NCBI GenBank assembly: GCA_021397845.1
Contig: CM038045.1
Location: 122,370,496 to 122,434,495, forward strand
Direction of reading: 5' to 3'
DNA: 64,000 bases
From: Areca catechu
Lineage: Eukaryota > Streptophyta > Magnoliopsida > Arecales > Arecaceae
Under the pieces are notes generated by a model. The model worked only from the letters and a program-made list of their open reading frames with translations, ran no database searches and was not told the origin of the DNA. Each line of letters starts with the position of its first letter. Within the stretch, counting starts at the first letter, position 1. Shown in pieces: positions 52,637 through 64,000 of this stretch. Both the position numbers and the translations under genes were made by a program.

Positions 52637-55065
52637 TGTAAGGGTTTTGGTGACCAGGGCGAAAGCATGGATTTCAAAAATTTATTACAAAATCACTACC
52701 AAATCCTTAACCCAAGACCTCTTTACTAGGAATTAAAACATACAAACATGCATTTATAACATAAACTAGAGTTTAGGCACCAATCTGAACCGCTAGTATC
52801 AAATACGATGAAGAAAACCCTGATTCAGCATTCTTCTCCACCAGGCGCCCAAATGTTGGCCCTCCAACGATGATCCACATGAAACTCGAACCAAGGAAGA
52901 TCTCCTTCTTCAAGTTGCTTGGAGAAGTGGAACTCTTTCGACAGCCTTTGGTCTATTGACCACTATAGGACACCCTGTCCTACTGTAGGGCATTAAAGAG
53001 ACTCTCCTAAACCACTCTTGGTTTTTGGACAACCCTCCTCTAGGACTCCTTAGGCTGATGTCCTAAAACAAAGGCTTGTCCTATTAGAAAAGACCTTGTC
53101 TTAACAAGACAAGTCTTGTCTTAAAGAAAGAAGGAGGAAGAGAGAGACACTCAGAATAATACTTCGGTGGAATTCTTATTTTATCAGACTCATTTCACCG
53201 CCTCCTATTTATAGATACAAGAGGAGCGTGTGATATGTCCTCCCATCAACTTATCAGATATGATTTTTCAAGATCGAAGAAAAGTTATCTGGCTTGAAAA
53301 GTCATATCTAATAAGCCCATTCAAACACCGAAGGCCTTATTCACATCCCTTCGTTTATCTGGATGAATTCTCACTTGCCATATGTCAATTACCGATCCCT
53401 AGGAAGCCAAGAGGCGCCTCTTCAATCTCCAAACATTGAAGATTATAAAGAGTCATGATAGCAGAAGGACTCTCCATCAGAACCGCGCGCTATATGAAGA
53501 GTTACGACTCTTCATGCACCGCGCGCGCCATCTATCTTCCATGCAAATTTCAAAGAATGTTGATCAGTCAAAACCTAGGCAATATGGGTGTCATTGGAAA
53601 GAGCATAAAATTTTCTTTCTGACCATATAAATTATATTCAAACCAGAGATCTATAGCTAATTCTGAGGCCTTTTGAAGTTAAGGTATCATTTAGGTACCA
53701 AGAGACCCATGCCATTGGGACTCTTCATATATGGTGCCTAAAATGCCCTTAAATCCAAATTAAAATCAGATTTAGCTCTGATTAGGCTAGCTCCACTTAG
53801 GAATCAACCTAATTTAGGTTTCCTATAATTAGGTTAGCCTAATTAGCAAGCAACTTGACCCAATCCAATTGGGTTAGGAATTTGGTTAGCCTACATATGC
53901 TAGTATGTAATCCGGCTAACCAATTAGGATCCTATGATCCTAATGAATGACTTCCTTGGCCAAGTCTCTATTGTGTGTGACCCATTGGGTTATACATCTA
54001 GCCAGCAGTAGGTTTAGGTTTGAGCCGATTCGATCCGATCGAACCCGATTGACCTAATTAGGTCAAATTAGCTCACCTAATTGTCCAATTCGAATCACAC
54101 ATCGAATTGACTCATGAAACCAAATCAATTGGTTCATGTACAAGACAAGATTGACGTCTAGCAACGTGTCATTCCTATCCAAAAGATGAGGGATTTTGGT
54201 GGATTTATCAAAATACCCTTCAGTGATGATTTACCGGGCAATTCAGTCCTTCGATCTACTTGCACTCTGAATATGACTATGGATATGGATACTTGTCAAA
54301 TCCAATTTCATATTCATTCCTTGCACAATCTCATAATGATGATTCATTAATGAACCATTAGAAACTATTTCTAATGTTCATACTTTGATCAAAGATTTCC
54401 GAATCTTCATTTGATTGAAATCATCTGGATGTGCTTCCAGGGGTTGATCGATTCCTTTTTGAACTACTCACAACCTCCATATGCAATCCACCATACCCAG
54501 TATCACCCCATGCATGACTCAGTGTCATGATTGAGTGTGAACCAAAGTATGGATTCATGCATACAAGGTACCATGGCAGTCTCAGGTCAAAAGACCACAT
54601 GCACTACTCCCACTATGAGAACTATCTAATGATAAATAGATAAGGTTCCATTAGATGTTCTCAAGCTGGATCCATTCAGTGAACTCATTCTCTAATGAGC
54701 ACCACATCCTAATATTAGTGTCAAGCACAAGTGACTGTGAGATCAGTCACCCTCTTCACCAAGCATACATCGGATGTGCTGGTCTTACCGGAAACATTGA
54801 TCCCCTACTCAATATCCCATCGACCATGAATATTCTAGATTAGGATTTTAAGGCTTTAGGTCTCACTGGTATGATATCATCATAACCCTAGAACCATAGC
54901 CCTAATCTATGGGGTTTATCATATCTTAATAAAATTAATAAGACACAGTGTATGAAAATAAAATGCCTTTATTAATTGATAATGTCAATACACTGGTTTG
55001 GGATACAAAAGAAAATCCGATCGAAATACAACATTTTGATTGGCTTTTAAGGCATAATCCTTTCA
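52637..55065 (-). mobile_element. Copia tandem LTR 2 (middle, shared)
   Basis: TGTAAGGGTTTTGG to CATAATCCTTTCA. It is the 5' LTR of copy 1 and the 3' LTR of copy 2; no target duplication at its ends. Minus-sense TATAAATA at 53206. Confidence 0.9.
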
Positions 55066-57190
55066 ATTCCCACTTGCACTAAAGCCAATCGCCTTTAAAT
55101 TTTAACCCCATACAATCGAGGTGGCGATCAAACTCCCGCTGTGGTAGAGCCTTAGTGAACGGGTCTGCTATGTTGTTCTTCATTTCTACTCTTTTAATGC
55201 AGACTTATTGTCTTTCAACAATCTCTCGAACGAGATGGAAGCATCTTAGAATGTGCTTTGATTTGTGATGAGCTCTAGGTTCCGTAGCTTGAGCGACGGC
55301 TCCAGTATTATCACAGTAAAGTAGTACTGGACCTTCAATCTCTGGAATAATGCCCAACTCCTAGATGAACTTCTTCATCCAGACACCTTCCTTGGCAGCT
55401 TCACTAATAGCAAGGTATTCTTTCTCAGTTGTTGAGTCAGCTACAGTCTGCTGTTTAGAACTCTTCCAGCATACAGCTCCTCCATTTAGGGTAAAAACAT
55501 ACCTTGAAATAGATTTGCTATCATCTGGATCCGATTGAAAACTACAATCTGAATAAGCTTCCAGTTTAAGATCAGATCCTCCATATATCAGAAAAATATC
55601 ATTAGTCCTTCTCAAGTACTTAAGAATATTTTTCACAGCTTTCCAATGATCCTCTCCTGGATCAGCCTGAAATCTACTGGCTATACCTAAGGCATATACC
55701 ACATCAGGCCTGGTATGTAACATGGAATACATTATAGATCCTACAGCCGAAGCATAAGTTATAGAACTCATTCTATTTCTTTCTTCAGGTATACTAGGAG
55801 ACATCTTCTTAGAAAGATGTATGCCATGACCAATGGGCAAGTAACCTCTTTTACTTCCCTCCATGCTAAATCTCTTTAGCACTTGGTCAATGTACCTAGA
55901 CTGGGATAAGCCTAGCATCCTCCTAGATCTATCTCTATAGATCTTGATACCCAGTATATAGGATGCTTCTCCCAAGTCTTTTGTAGAAAACTATTTAGAT
56001 AACCATACCTTGACTGATTGTAACATTGGGATATCATTCCCAATGAGGAGTATGTCATCCACATACAGAACCAAGAAAACTATGGCACTCCCACTAGTCT
56101 TCTTGTACACACAAGGTTCATCCTCATTTTTGATAAAGTCAAACTCTTTGACTGTCTTATCAATTTGGATGTTCCAACTCCTGGATGCTTGCTTTAATCC
56201 ATAAATGGATTTTTTCAGCCTACATACCTGATTAGGTTTAGTCTCCAAGACAAAACCTTCTGGCTGTGACATATAGACCTCTTCCTCAAGGAAACCATTA
56301 AGGAATGAGGTTTTCATATCCATCTGCCAGATTTCATAATCATGATATGCTGCTATAGCAAGGATGATCCAAATAGATTTGAGCATGGCAACAGGAGAAA
56401 ATATTTCATCATAATCTATTCCTTGTTTTTGTCTGAAATCCTTAGCCACTAATCTGGCTTTATAAGTTTCGACTTGGCCATCTGCCCCAATCTTTTTCTA
56501 ATAGACCCATTTGCATCCAATAGGGTTAAAACCCTCTGGTGCATCAACCAAAGTCCACACTTGGTTGACATACATGGAGTCCATTTCGGATCTCATGGCT
56601 TCCAGCCATCTGTTTGAGTCCCTACTCATGACAGCATCCGTATAGGTTAGAGGCTCATTATTTTCAATGATCCGAGCTTCATTATTTTCAATAATGAACC
56701 CATACCTCTCAGGTGCATGACACACCTTATCAGATCTACAGATAGGAGTGGTGTGTTCTGGTTCTATACTAACTATGTTATCATTTGGTTGAGATGTATC
56801 TATTTGTTGAACTTCTTCAAGTTTAATATTTCTCCCACTGCCCTTTTGTAGGATGAACTCTTTCTCCAGAAAAGTGGCATGCCTACTGACAAAAACTTTT
56901 TGTTCAGTAGGGTGGTAGAACATATATCCTATACTATCTTTAGGATATCCTACAAATAGACACTTATCTGCTCTAGCATCCAGCTTATGTCCAAATTTTT
57001 TTTTGATATAGGCTGGACATCCCCATATCTTAAGATACTTAAGATTGGGTTTCTTACCCGTCCATATCTCATATGGAGTGCTAGAGATAGATTTAGATGG
57101 TACTCTATTTAAAATATTAGCTGCGGTTTCCAAAGCATATCCCCAGAAGGAAACAGGTAACTCTGTGAAGCACATCAAGGACCGTACCAT
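55066..57190 (-). pseudogene. RT and RNase H, copia tandem copy 2
   Basis: The RNase H C-terminal region at 55076-55360 is in broken frame. 55361-55975 covers the RT end and RNase H (YSDCSFQSDPDDS, TTEKEYLAISEAAKE), 55991-56449 the RT core (QMDMKTSFLNG, LYVDDILLIGND), and 56498-57190 the integrase C-terminus and linker. The nonsense codon at 55991-55993 after VWLSK is shared with copy 1; another stop after GCKWVY (56498) is private. Confidence 0.88.
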
Positions 57191-57963
57191 ATCTAATAAG
57201 GTACGGTTCCTTCTTTCATCAACACCATTTAATTGTGGTGTATAAGGAGGGATCCATTTAGAGATAATCCCCTTTTCTTTAAGGTGATTGAGAAACTCGG
57301 TGGATAAGATTCACCTCCTCGATCTGATCGAAGGATTTTAATACTTTTTCTCATTTATTTCTCTACCATACTTTGATACTCTAAAAATTTATCAAAGGCT
57401 TCGAACTTATGTTTCATAAGATACACAAATCCGTACCATGAAAAATCATCAGTAAACGTGATGAAATAAGAGTATCCACCCTTGGCCTGAGTTGTCATAG
57501 GCCCACATACATCTGTATGTATAAATCCTAATAACTCAGTTGTCCTTTCTCTATGTCCACTAAATGGAGTCTTGGCCATTTTACCCATGAGACATGATTC
57601 ACATGTTCCTAATGATTCATAATCATAAGGATTAAGGAAATTTTCCTTGTATAACTTGCTAATCCTAGTCTCACTAATATGTCCAAGCCAACAGTGCCAG
57701 AGTAAAGTATTGTTTACATCATCTCTCTTTTGTTTGTTACTTACATGAAGTATATTGTCATTAGTGGATAGAGTTAAAAGATCATTGCAAAATATGCCAC
57801 AACATATAATTTCATTAGAAAAGCTGATTGAGCAACCATTGCTCATCACATTCATAGTATAACCTTGTCTAAGTAACAAGGGTATAGATATGATATTTCT
57901 AATGACCTTAGGCATATAGTAAAAATCTCTCAGCTCTAAAATCTTTTCCGAAGGTAACTTCAA
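57191..57963 (-). pseudogene. Integrase and GAG-pre-integrase, copia tandem copy 2
   Basis: 57355-57963 runs from the post-protease region (LPSEKILELRDFYYMPKVI) through LLWHCWLGHISE and CESCLMGK to IHTDVCGPMTTQ (first Asp) and ends near QSMVEK. An indel near 57310 shifts the second Asp segment out of frame. The Glu segment near 57220 is legible (VDERRNRT). Confidence 0.85.
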
Positions 57964-58864
57964 GATATAAGCCCCTACGGCCTCTGCTTGGATGGACTCT
58001 CCTCCAGCACCGTAGAGCTTGAAGTCTCCTTCCTTCTTTCATACCTTTTGGTGCATTCGATGCACCAGGCTTCACACATGTAAGGTAAGCCTTGCAGTTC
58101 CTCTTCCAATGACCTGGCTTGCCACAGTGAAAGCAGGTCATCTGTCCGGAGGCCTTCTTTCCTTTCTTCTTCTTGATGCCCCTTTTTGGGTTCAATCTCC
58201 TCTTGGAACCCTTTCTGTCTGACTTCTTCTTGTTGATCCCATCCATAAGAAGAAGTGGAGCCTTATTTTTCTTTAAATGGCTCTCTGCTATTTTTAACAT
58301 GTTTAACAGCTCAGGCAAGGAAGTGTTAAGTTAATTCATATTATAATTAAGAACAAACTGTGAAAATGACTCTGGAAGTGACTGCAGGAACAAATCCTGA
58401 TTTAACTCTCCATCCATAACAAAATCCAATTGACCTAATCGAGTGATAAGGTCAATAACCATCAGTACGTGGTCTTGTACGGATATACCTTCTGTCATTC
58501 TCACATGGAACAACTGCTTAGATATCTCATATCTAGCAGTTCGACTATGTTCTCCATATAGCTCTTTTAGATTGAGTAGCATTGAGTTAGTGTCCATGCT
58601 ATCATGTTGCCTCTGCAACTCATTGGTTATAGAGGCAAGCATGATACATTTGACAGTGAGTGAGTCATTTTGCCACATCTTGTATGTGATATTTTCTTCT
58701 TGCGAGGCATCTTCCCCTAAAGGTTCCAAGGTAGGGATATCAAGAATGTAAGAAAGTTTTTCCTGGCTGAGTACTATCTTTAGGTTTCTCAACCAGTCAA
58801 CATAGTTCGGTCCAATCAATTTATTGGCATCAAGTATACTACGGAGTGAGAGTGAAGAGGCCAT
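57964..58864 (-). pseudogene. Gag with protease deletion, copia tandem copy 2
   Basis: 58331-58864 has the Gag N-terminus MASSLSLRSILDANKLIGP; after a stop near 58331, 58318 down to about 58040 holds the basic region and an intact zinc knuckle (CFHCGKPGHWKRNC). Directly after PKGMKE about 120 bp that encode the protease active site (VLDTACG in copy 1 and the intact element) are missing at about 58035, and the frame shifts. Confidence 0.88.
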
Positions 58865-60001
58865 TTAATCTACATTAACAAAGAACATAACATAAGCAAA
58901 CAACCAATGTTGAAAAGACATAATTAAATTAAGACTTTAACTTAATTATGTCTCCCACTATTTTATCAAGCATCATAACCCTCTATATGATGATCGAGAA
59001 ACCCTAATTAGTTTTTTTAGTGGGGTTCAGATCCTAATTCCTTATAAAAGACCTTGTGTGTATACAACAAATCTTTTATAAGTTCAAAGGTAGGAAAACT
59101 CTTTCTAATTGTATCTCATACAATTCTCAACAAAACCTGGCCTCTAAAATATTAATAGCCTCGTGTGTGCACAGCAAACTATAATATTTTTAGTTAAGTA
59201 AGACTCTTCATTCCTTTATAGTCATGATTGTAATAATAATACCCTTGTGTGTTCACAACAAAGTATTATATTAAATTATGCCATAAGAATCAAATGCACC
59301 AGGTCAAAATTGTATTAGTTACCATAATAGGCCTTATGTGTACACAACAAACCTAATATGGATCATAACATAATAATGACCTAGCATGAAGGAAGGGCTA
59401 ACGTAGTGAATATTACACTAAGCATATCAATCAAGAATTAAGTTAATCTTATCGACCAGGTAAGTGGGAGAGTAGTGGGAGTCCCCCCGTTGCTTTCCTA
59501 GATACCAATAAAAATTGGCCAGGTCAGTCAACAGAACCAATTAAAAATCACGTCATCTTTACCGATCATGAACCACTTTTCCTAGACACCGAATGATCAA
59601 CTAATCATCTTGATTATTTTGCTTTTGGTATATGACACTACAACTTAATATAATTTTAATAGAGGGCAATTCAAACAGAAGCACATTCTAATATTACCAT
59701 TCATCAACCATGCATCATATATCATTTTATAATGTGCCAAGTGTGTCATCATACTAGGACAACCATCTACCACATAATGGATCCACCATTATGCCAGTGC
59801 AACCTTTTTTTTGTATGATGACTAGAAAGCTAAACATATCTCTATATTGGTTAAGGTTTAAGCAAAAACCCTAACCAGTGACATACATATATGCATAAAC
59901 ATATCAATCATATGTAACTTTAAACCTTTGTAGAGTCCTACAAAATTAGGCGACTTCAAATTTTGTATGATTAAGCCCTAATAAGGTGGCTCTGATACCA
60001 C
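58865..60001 (-). other. Leader of copia tandem copy 2, with four cap hairpins and primer-binding site
   Basis: No gene. Minus-strand cap motifs at 59052-59071, 59159-59178 (degenerate), 59243-59262 and 59332-59351 correspond one-to-one to those of the intact element, each with its own inverted flanks. Primer-binding site GGCTCTGATACCA at 59988-60000 (plus strand). Confidence 0.85.
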
Positions 60002-62463
60002 TATAAGATTTTTGGTGACCAGGGTGAAAGCATGGATTTCAAAAATTTATTATGAAACCACTACCAAACCCTTAACCCAAGACCTCCTTACTAGGAATTA
60101 AAACATACAAACATGCATATATAATATAAACTAGAGTTTAGGCACCAACCTGAACCGCTAGTATCCAATCCGATGATGAAAACCTTGATTCAGCCTTGTT
60201 CTCCACCAGGCGCCCAAACGTTCACCCTCCAACAGTGATCCACACGAAACTCGGACCAAGAAAGAACTCCTTCTTCAAGTTGCTTGGAGAAGTGGAACTC
60301 TTTCGGTAGCCTTTGGTCTATTGACCACTGTAGGACACCCTGTCCTACTGTAGGGCACTAAAGACACTCTCCTAAACCACTCTTGGTTTTAGAACAACCC
60401 TTGTCTTGGACCCCTTAGACTTATGTCCTAAAACAAAGCCTTGTCCTATTAGAAAAGATCTTGTCTTAACAAGACAAGTCTTGTCTTAAAGAAAGAAAGA
60501 GGAAGAGAGGACACTCATAATAATACTTTGGTGGAATTCTTATTTTATCAGACTCATTTTACTGCCCCCTATTTATAGATACAAGAGGGGCGTGTGATAT
60601 GTCCTCCCATCAACTTATCAGATATGATTTTTGAAGATCGAAGAGAAGTTATCTGGCTTGAAAAATCATATCTAATAAGCCCATTCATATACCGAAGGCC
60701 TTATTCACATCCCTTCTTTTATCTGGACGAACTCTCACTTGCCATATGTCAATTACCGGTCCCTAAGAAGCCAAGAGGTGCCTCTTCAATCTCCAAACAT
60801 CGGAGATTATGAAGAGTCCTGATAGCAGGACTCTCCATCAGAACCGCGCGCTACATGAAGAGTTATGGCTCTTCATGCACCGCGCGCTCCATCCTTCTTC
60901 CATGCAAATTTCAAAGAATGTTGACCAGTCAAAACATAGGCAATATGGGTGTCATTGGAAAGAGCATAAAATTCCCTTTCTGACCATATAAATTATATTC
61001 AAATAAGATATCTATATCTAATTCTGTGCCTTTTTGAAGTTAAGGTATCATTTAGGTACTAAGAGTCCCATGCCATTGGGACTCTTCATGTATGGTGCCT
61101 AAAATGCCGCCTAAAATGTCCTTAAATCCAAATTAAAATCAGATTTAGCTCTGATTAGGCTAGCCCCACTTAGGACTCAACCTAATTTAGGTTTTCCAAA
61201 ATTAGGTTAGCCCAATTAGCAAGCAACCGGATCCAATCCAATTGGGTTAGGAATTTGGTTAGCCTACATATGCTAGTATGTAATCCGGCTAACCAATTAG
61301 GACCCTATGACCCTAATTAAATCATGAATGACTTCCTTGGCTAAGTCTCTATTGTGTGTGACCCATTGGGTTCTACATCTAGTCAGCAATAGATTTAGGT
61401 TTGAATCGATTCGATCTGATCGAACCCGATTGACCTAATTAGGTAAAATTGACTCACTTAATTGTCCAATTCGAATCACACATCGAATTGACTCATAAAA
61501 CCAAATCAATTGGTTCATAAAGACCTACAAGACAAGATTGATGTCTAGCAACGTTTCATGCCTACCCGGAAGATGAGGAATTTTGTTGGATTTACCAAAA
61601 TACCCTTTTGTAGTGAGTTACCGGGCAATTCAATTCTTCGATCTACTTACACCCTAAATATGACTATGGATATGGATACTTGTCAAATCCAATTTCATAT
61701 TCATTCCTTGCTCAATCTGATAATGATGATTCATTAATGAACCATTAAAAACTATTTCTAATGTTCATACTTTGATCAAAGATTTCCCGAATCTTCATTT
61801 GATTGAAATCATCTGGATGCGCTTCCCTCTTACAAGGGTTGATCGATTCCTTTTTGACCTACTCACAACCTCCAAATGCAATCCACCATACCCAGTATCA
61901 CCCCATGATGACTCAGTGTCATGATTGAGTGTGAACCAAAGTATGGATTCATGCATACAAGGTACCATGGCAGTCTCAAGTCAAAGGACCACATGCACTA
62001 CTCCCACTATGAGAACTATCTATTAACAAACAGATAAGGTTCCATTAGATGTTCTCAAGCTGGATCCATTTAGTGAACTCATTTTCTAATGAGCACCTAG
62101 ATCCTAGTATTAGTGTCAAACACAAGTAACTGTGAGATCAGTCACCCTCTTCACCAAGCATACATAGGATGTGCTGGTCTTACCGGAAACATTGATTCCC
62201 TACTCAATATCCCATCGACCAGGAATATTCTAGATTAGGGTTTTAAGGCTTTAGGTCTCACTAGTATGATCTCATCATAACCCTAGAGCCATATCTCTAA
62301 TCTATGGGGTTCATCATATCTTAATAAAATTAATAAGACATAGCGTATAATGAAAATAAAATACCTTTATTAATTGATAATGTCAATACACTGGTTTGGG
62401 ATACAAAAGAAAATCCCATCAAAATACAACATTTTGATTAGCCTTTAGGGCATAATCCTTTTA
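60002..62463 (-). mobile_element. Copia tandem LTR 3 (5' LTR of copy 2)
   Basis: Equivalent to LTRs 1 and 2 throughout, but both terminal dinucleotides are mutated on the plus strand: TATAAGATTTTTGG at the start (TG to TA) and CATAATCCTTTTA at the end (CA to TA). Minus-sense TATAAATA at 60570. The CG cluster is at 60844-60889. Confidence 0.88.
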
Positions 62464-62972
62464 GCCATGACATCGAGAAACGCCGGCACCTCAAGAGGGA
62501 GATTGAAGACCTCATAAGGAGGGGCTACCTCGGAAGGTTCGTGGGGGGCAAGGCCCCGATGGAACCTCAAGCGCTCACTGCTCTCCCTCCAGTTCCCGCA
62601 GTCGACAATCGCCCCACCGAGAGCCTGTGGGGATGATATGCTGGGGAATCAAGCGCATTCCCAAAGGGCCCGGGAGGGAGAGAGTTCTAAAAATGTACTC
62701 CCCTTTGTAAGGGAGGGGGAATCTGTCCTCTGCTTAGCTCAAACCTGTGCACACTCTCCTTGTCGGTTTCATAGGAAACTCTATGGGAGTTGAAGGGGAT
62801 ATTACTCTCCCTATTACTGCCATGGTCCCACCTCGGTAGAGCACCATCATGATGACCTTCACTGTTGTTAGGCTTCCTTCCACCTACAACATGATTTTTG
62901 GCCGACCCGGGCTTAATCTACTCAATGCGGTCATTTCAACCAAACGGCTTCTGGTGCAGTTCTAAAGCGGGA
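62464..62972 (+). pseudogene. GC-rich gypsy gag-protease, 3' part
   Basis: It resumes the gag of 43703-45167: HLKREIEDLIRRGYLGRFV, a degraded Pro-rich linker, then the protease C-terminal half (TFTVVRLPSTYNMIFGRPG, LNLLNAVISTKRLLVQF) at about 62845-62962. This is the IxGRP region of Tat-like gypsy proteases. Stops near 62625 and 62838 and shifts occur. Similarity ends at about 62972, where another sequence starting TGACTCTAAG takes over. Confidence 0.78.
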
Positions 62973-64000
62973 TGACTCTAAGAATGCTAAATATATAGTA
63001 AAAGTAGTAAACTAATTTTTTTATGATTTTTAGATTTAGGTTTGATGGCTAATTTCTTAAAGCAAGGTAAAGAACTAGCAGGTATTCAGCAATTCTAAGA
63101 ATCAACTTGTCGCAGGCTGAATCATGCAAGATAACTAAAAGATAGGATCCAAAAATTGAGGAATTCTTGGCTTAGGATAGTTAACTTTAAGCAAATCAGA
63201 TAATAAGAGAAGGGAAGGTTTCATACGAGTCAGAGATTTGAAGATTCAATAGCAGTAGGGATCACTCACAACTCTGATCGGAGCCTGAAAGAAGAAGCCT
63301 TATTTTCCTTGAATCTGATGATGGATCTAGGTGGTCCGGGCAGCAAAGAAGGCCTCCTCAGGGGAGGGGAAGCATCTCAGGGATCTTGCAAGCATCAGAG
63401 CTTAATCAAAACAGCAAGTAAAAATTAGAAAAGGAACTAGGGTTTAGAAGGAATTGGAATCAGGGTTAGAAGATGGCAGCTGGGGAAGAAGGAGCTCCTG
63501 GGCTTGGATGGTAGCTAGGGCTTCCAATCCTTGGATGTGGCTAATCTCCAGGGATGTAGGAGGGTGCTAGGGCAACAGGGTTTCAATCCAGGAACACAAG
63601 GAGAGCACTCAAAGAGAGAACCAAAACTCAAACACAAGGCAATTGATCATAATTTCAACAAGGTTTATACATAAGAAAAAGATGCTTAGAAGAGGGGGAG
63701 GGGTGGGGTAGAGTTTCCATGCCCTCACTAACCATGGTTACACTTGGGTTACAAATCCTCTTCTAAATTGGAATACAAGTCCTCTCCTAGCTAGGTTAGA
63801 ATTACAATGTTTAAAAGGATTAGAAATCCCAACTAGGTTAGGAAAAGGCTTGGTCTTCTCCCACTTTTCTTCAACTTAGACCTAGTCAAACTCCTTGGAT
63901 GCCCCTCCTTTGGGTGTGTGGGCTTTAGGGCAGCAAGGGTGAGGTCGGCCATGGGCTTGGAAGGCTTGGGCTTGGGCCCCCTGGAAGCTGGGGTGCTTGG
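62973..64000. other. Probable further LTR, unclassified
   Basis: Begins TGACTCTAAGAATGC right where the gypsy protease frame breaks off, as an inserted LTR would. No coding frame. A minus-sense TATAAA at about 63664-63669 and polypurine AGAGGGGGAGGGGTGGGG near 63691 suggest a minus-strand LTR, but its other end is outside the window. Confidence 0.4.

Larger units (their letters stand above)
45168..62463 (-). mobile_element. Copia tandem complex: LTR-internal-LTR-internal-LTR
   Basis: Three LTRs (45168-47642, 2475 bp; 52637-55065, 2429 bp; 60002-62463, 2462 bp) in minus orientation enclose two copia internal regions, each with leader, gag, protease, integrase, RT and RNase H. A primer-binding site (minus sense TGGTATCAGAGCC) lies left of LTRs 2 and 3, and a reversed polypurine tract right of LTRs 1 and 2. 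The target duplication is only at the outer ends. The family is related to the intact copia at 28463 (same Gag N-terminus and termini) but a distinct subfamily. Both copies are defective. Confidence 0.92.

Overview
The window looks like nuclear DNA from a large, repeat-rich flowering-plant genome. It consists almost entirely of LTR retrotransposons of plant types: Ty1/copia (including a Sirevirus-type element) and Ty3/gypsy (a chromovirus and a GC-rich element whose gag resembles the Tat group). I found no host gene, rRNA, tRNA, CRISPR array or bacterial feature. The species cannot be read from the sequence.

Layout from left to right. 1-3664 is the decayed 3' end of a copia element with a 3.1-kb LTR, running in from the left. 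3665-4973 is unclassified AT-rich DNA. 4974-14715 is a decayed Sirevirus-type copia (+) with a truncated 5' LTR, broken gag-pol, an extra env-position ORF, several polypurine tracts and a full 3' LTR. It abuts a third copia LTR (14721-15587, resuming 40864-42301). That LTR is split by a minus-strand chromovirus complex, 15588-40858, flanked by a GGTGG duplication. The complex is not one element but LTR-internal-LTR-internal-LTR. Its second gag is in turn split by a complete copia element (+, 28463-38350, duplication GTCTT) with two 2414-bp LTRs and one uninterrupted 1296-residue gag-pol ORF.

At 42302 a GC-rich gypsy element (+) begins. Its gag is interrupted at 45167/62464 by a second triple-LTR complex, this time copia on the minus strand (45168-62463, duplication GCCAC/GCCAT). 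The gypsy resumes at 62464-62972, and a further unclassified LTR-like sequence follows to the window end.

Insertion order follows from the nesting. The copia LTR at 14721 is older than the chromovirus complex, which is older than the intact copia. The same LTR is older than the GC-rich gypsy, which is older than the copia tandem. Only the 28463-38350 copia looks capable of its own expression. Its closest relatives in the window, the two tandem copies at 45168-62463, share its leader architecture: four hairpins with different stems but one nearly invariant, palindrome-containing cap sequence between the primer-binding site and gag. That array, and the two tandem triple-LTR complexes, are the observations most worth following up.
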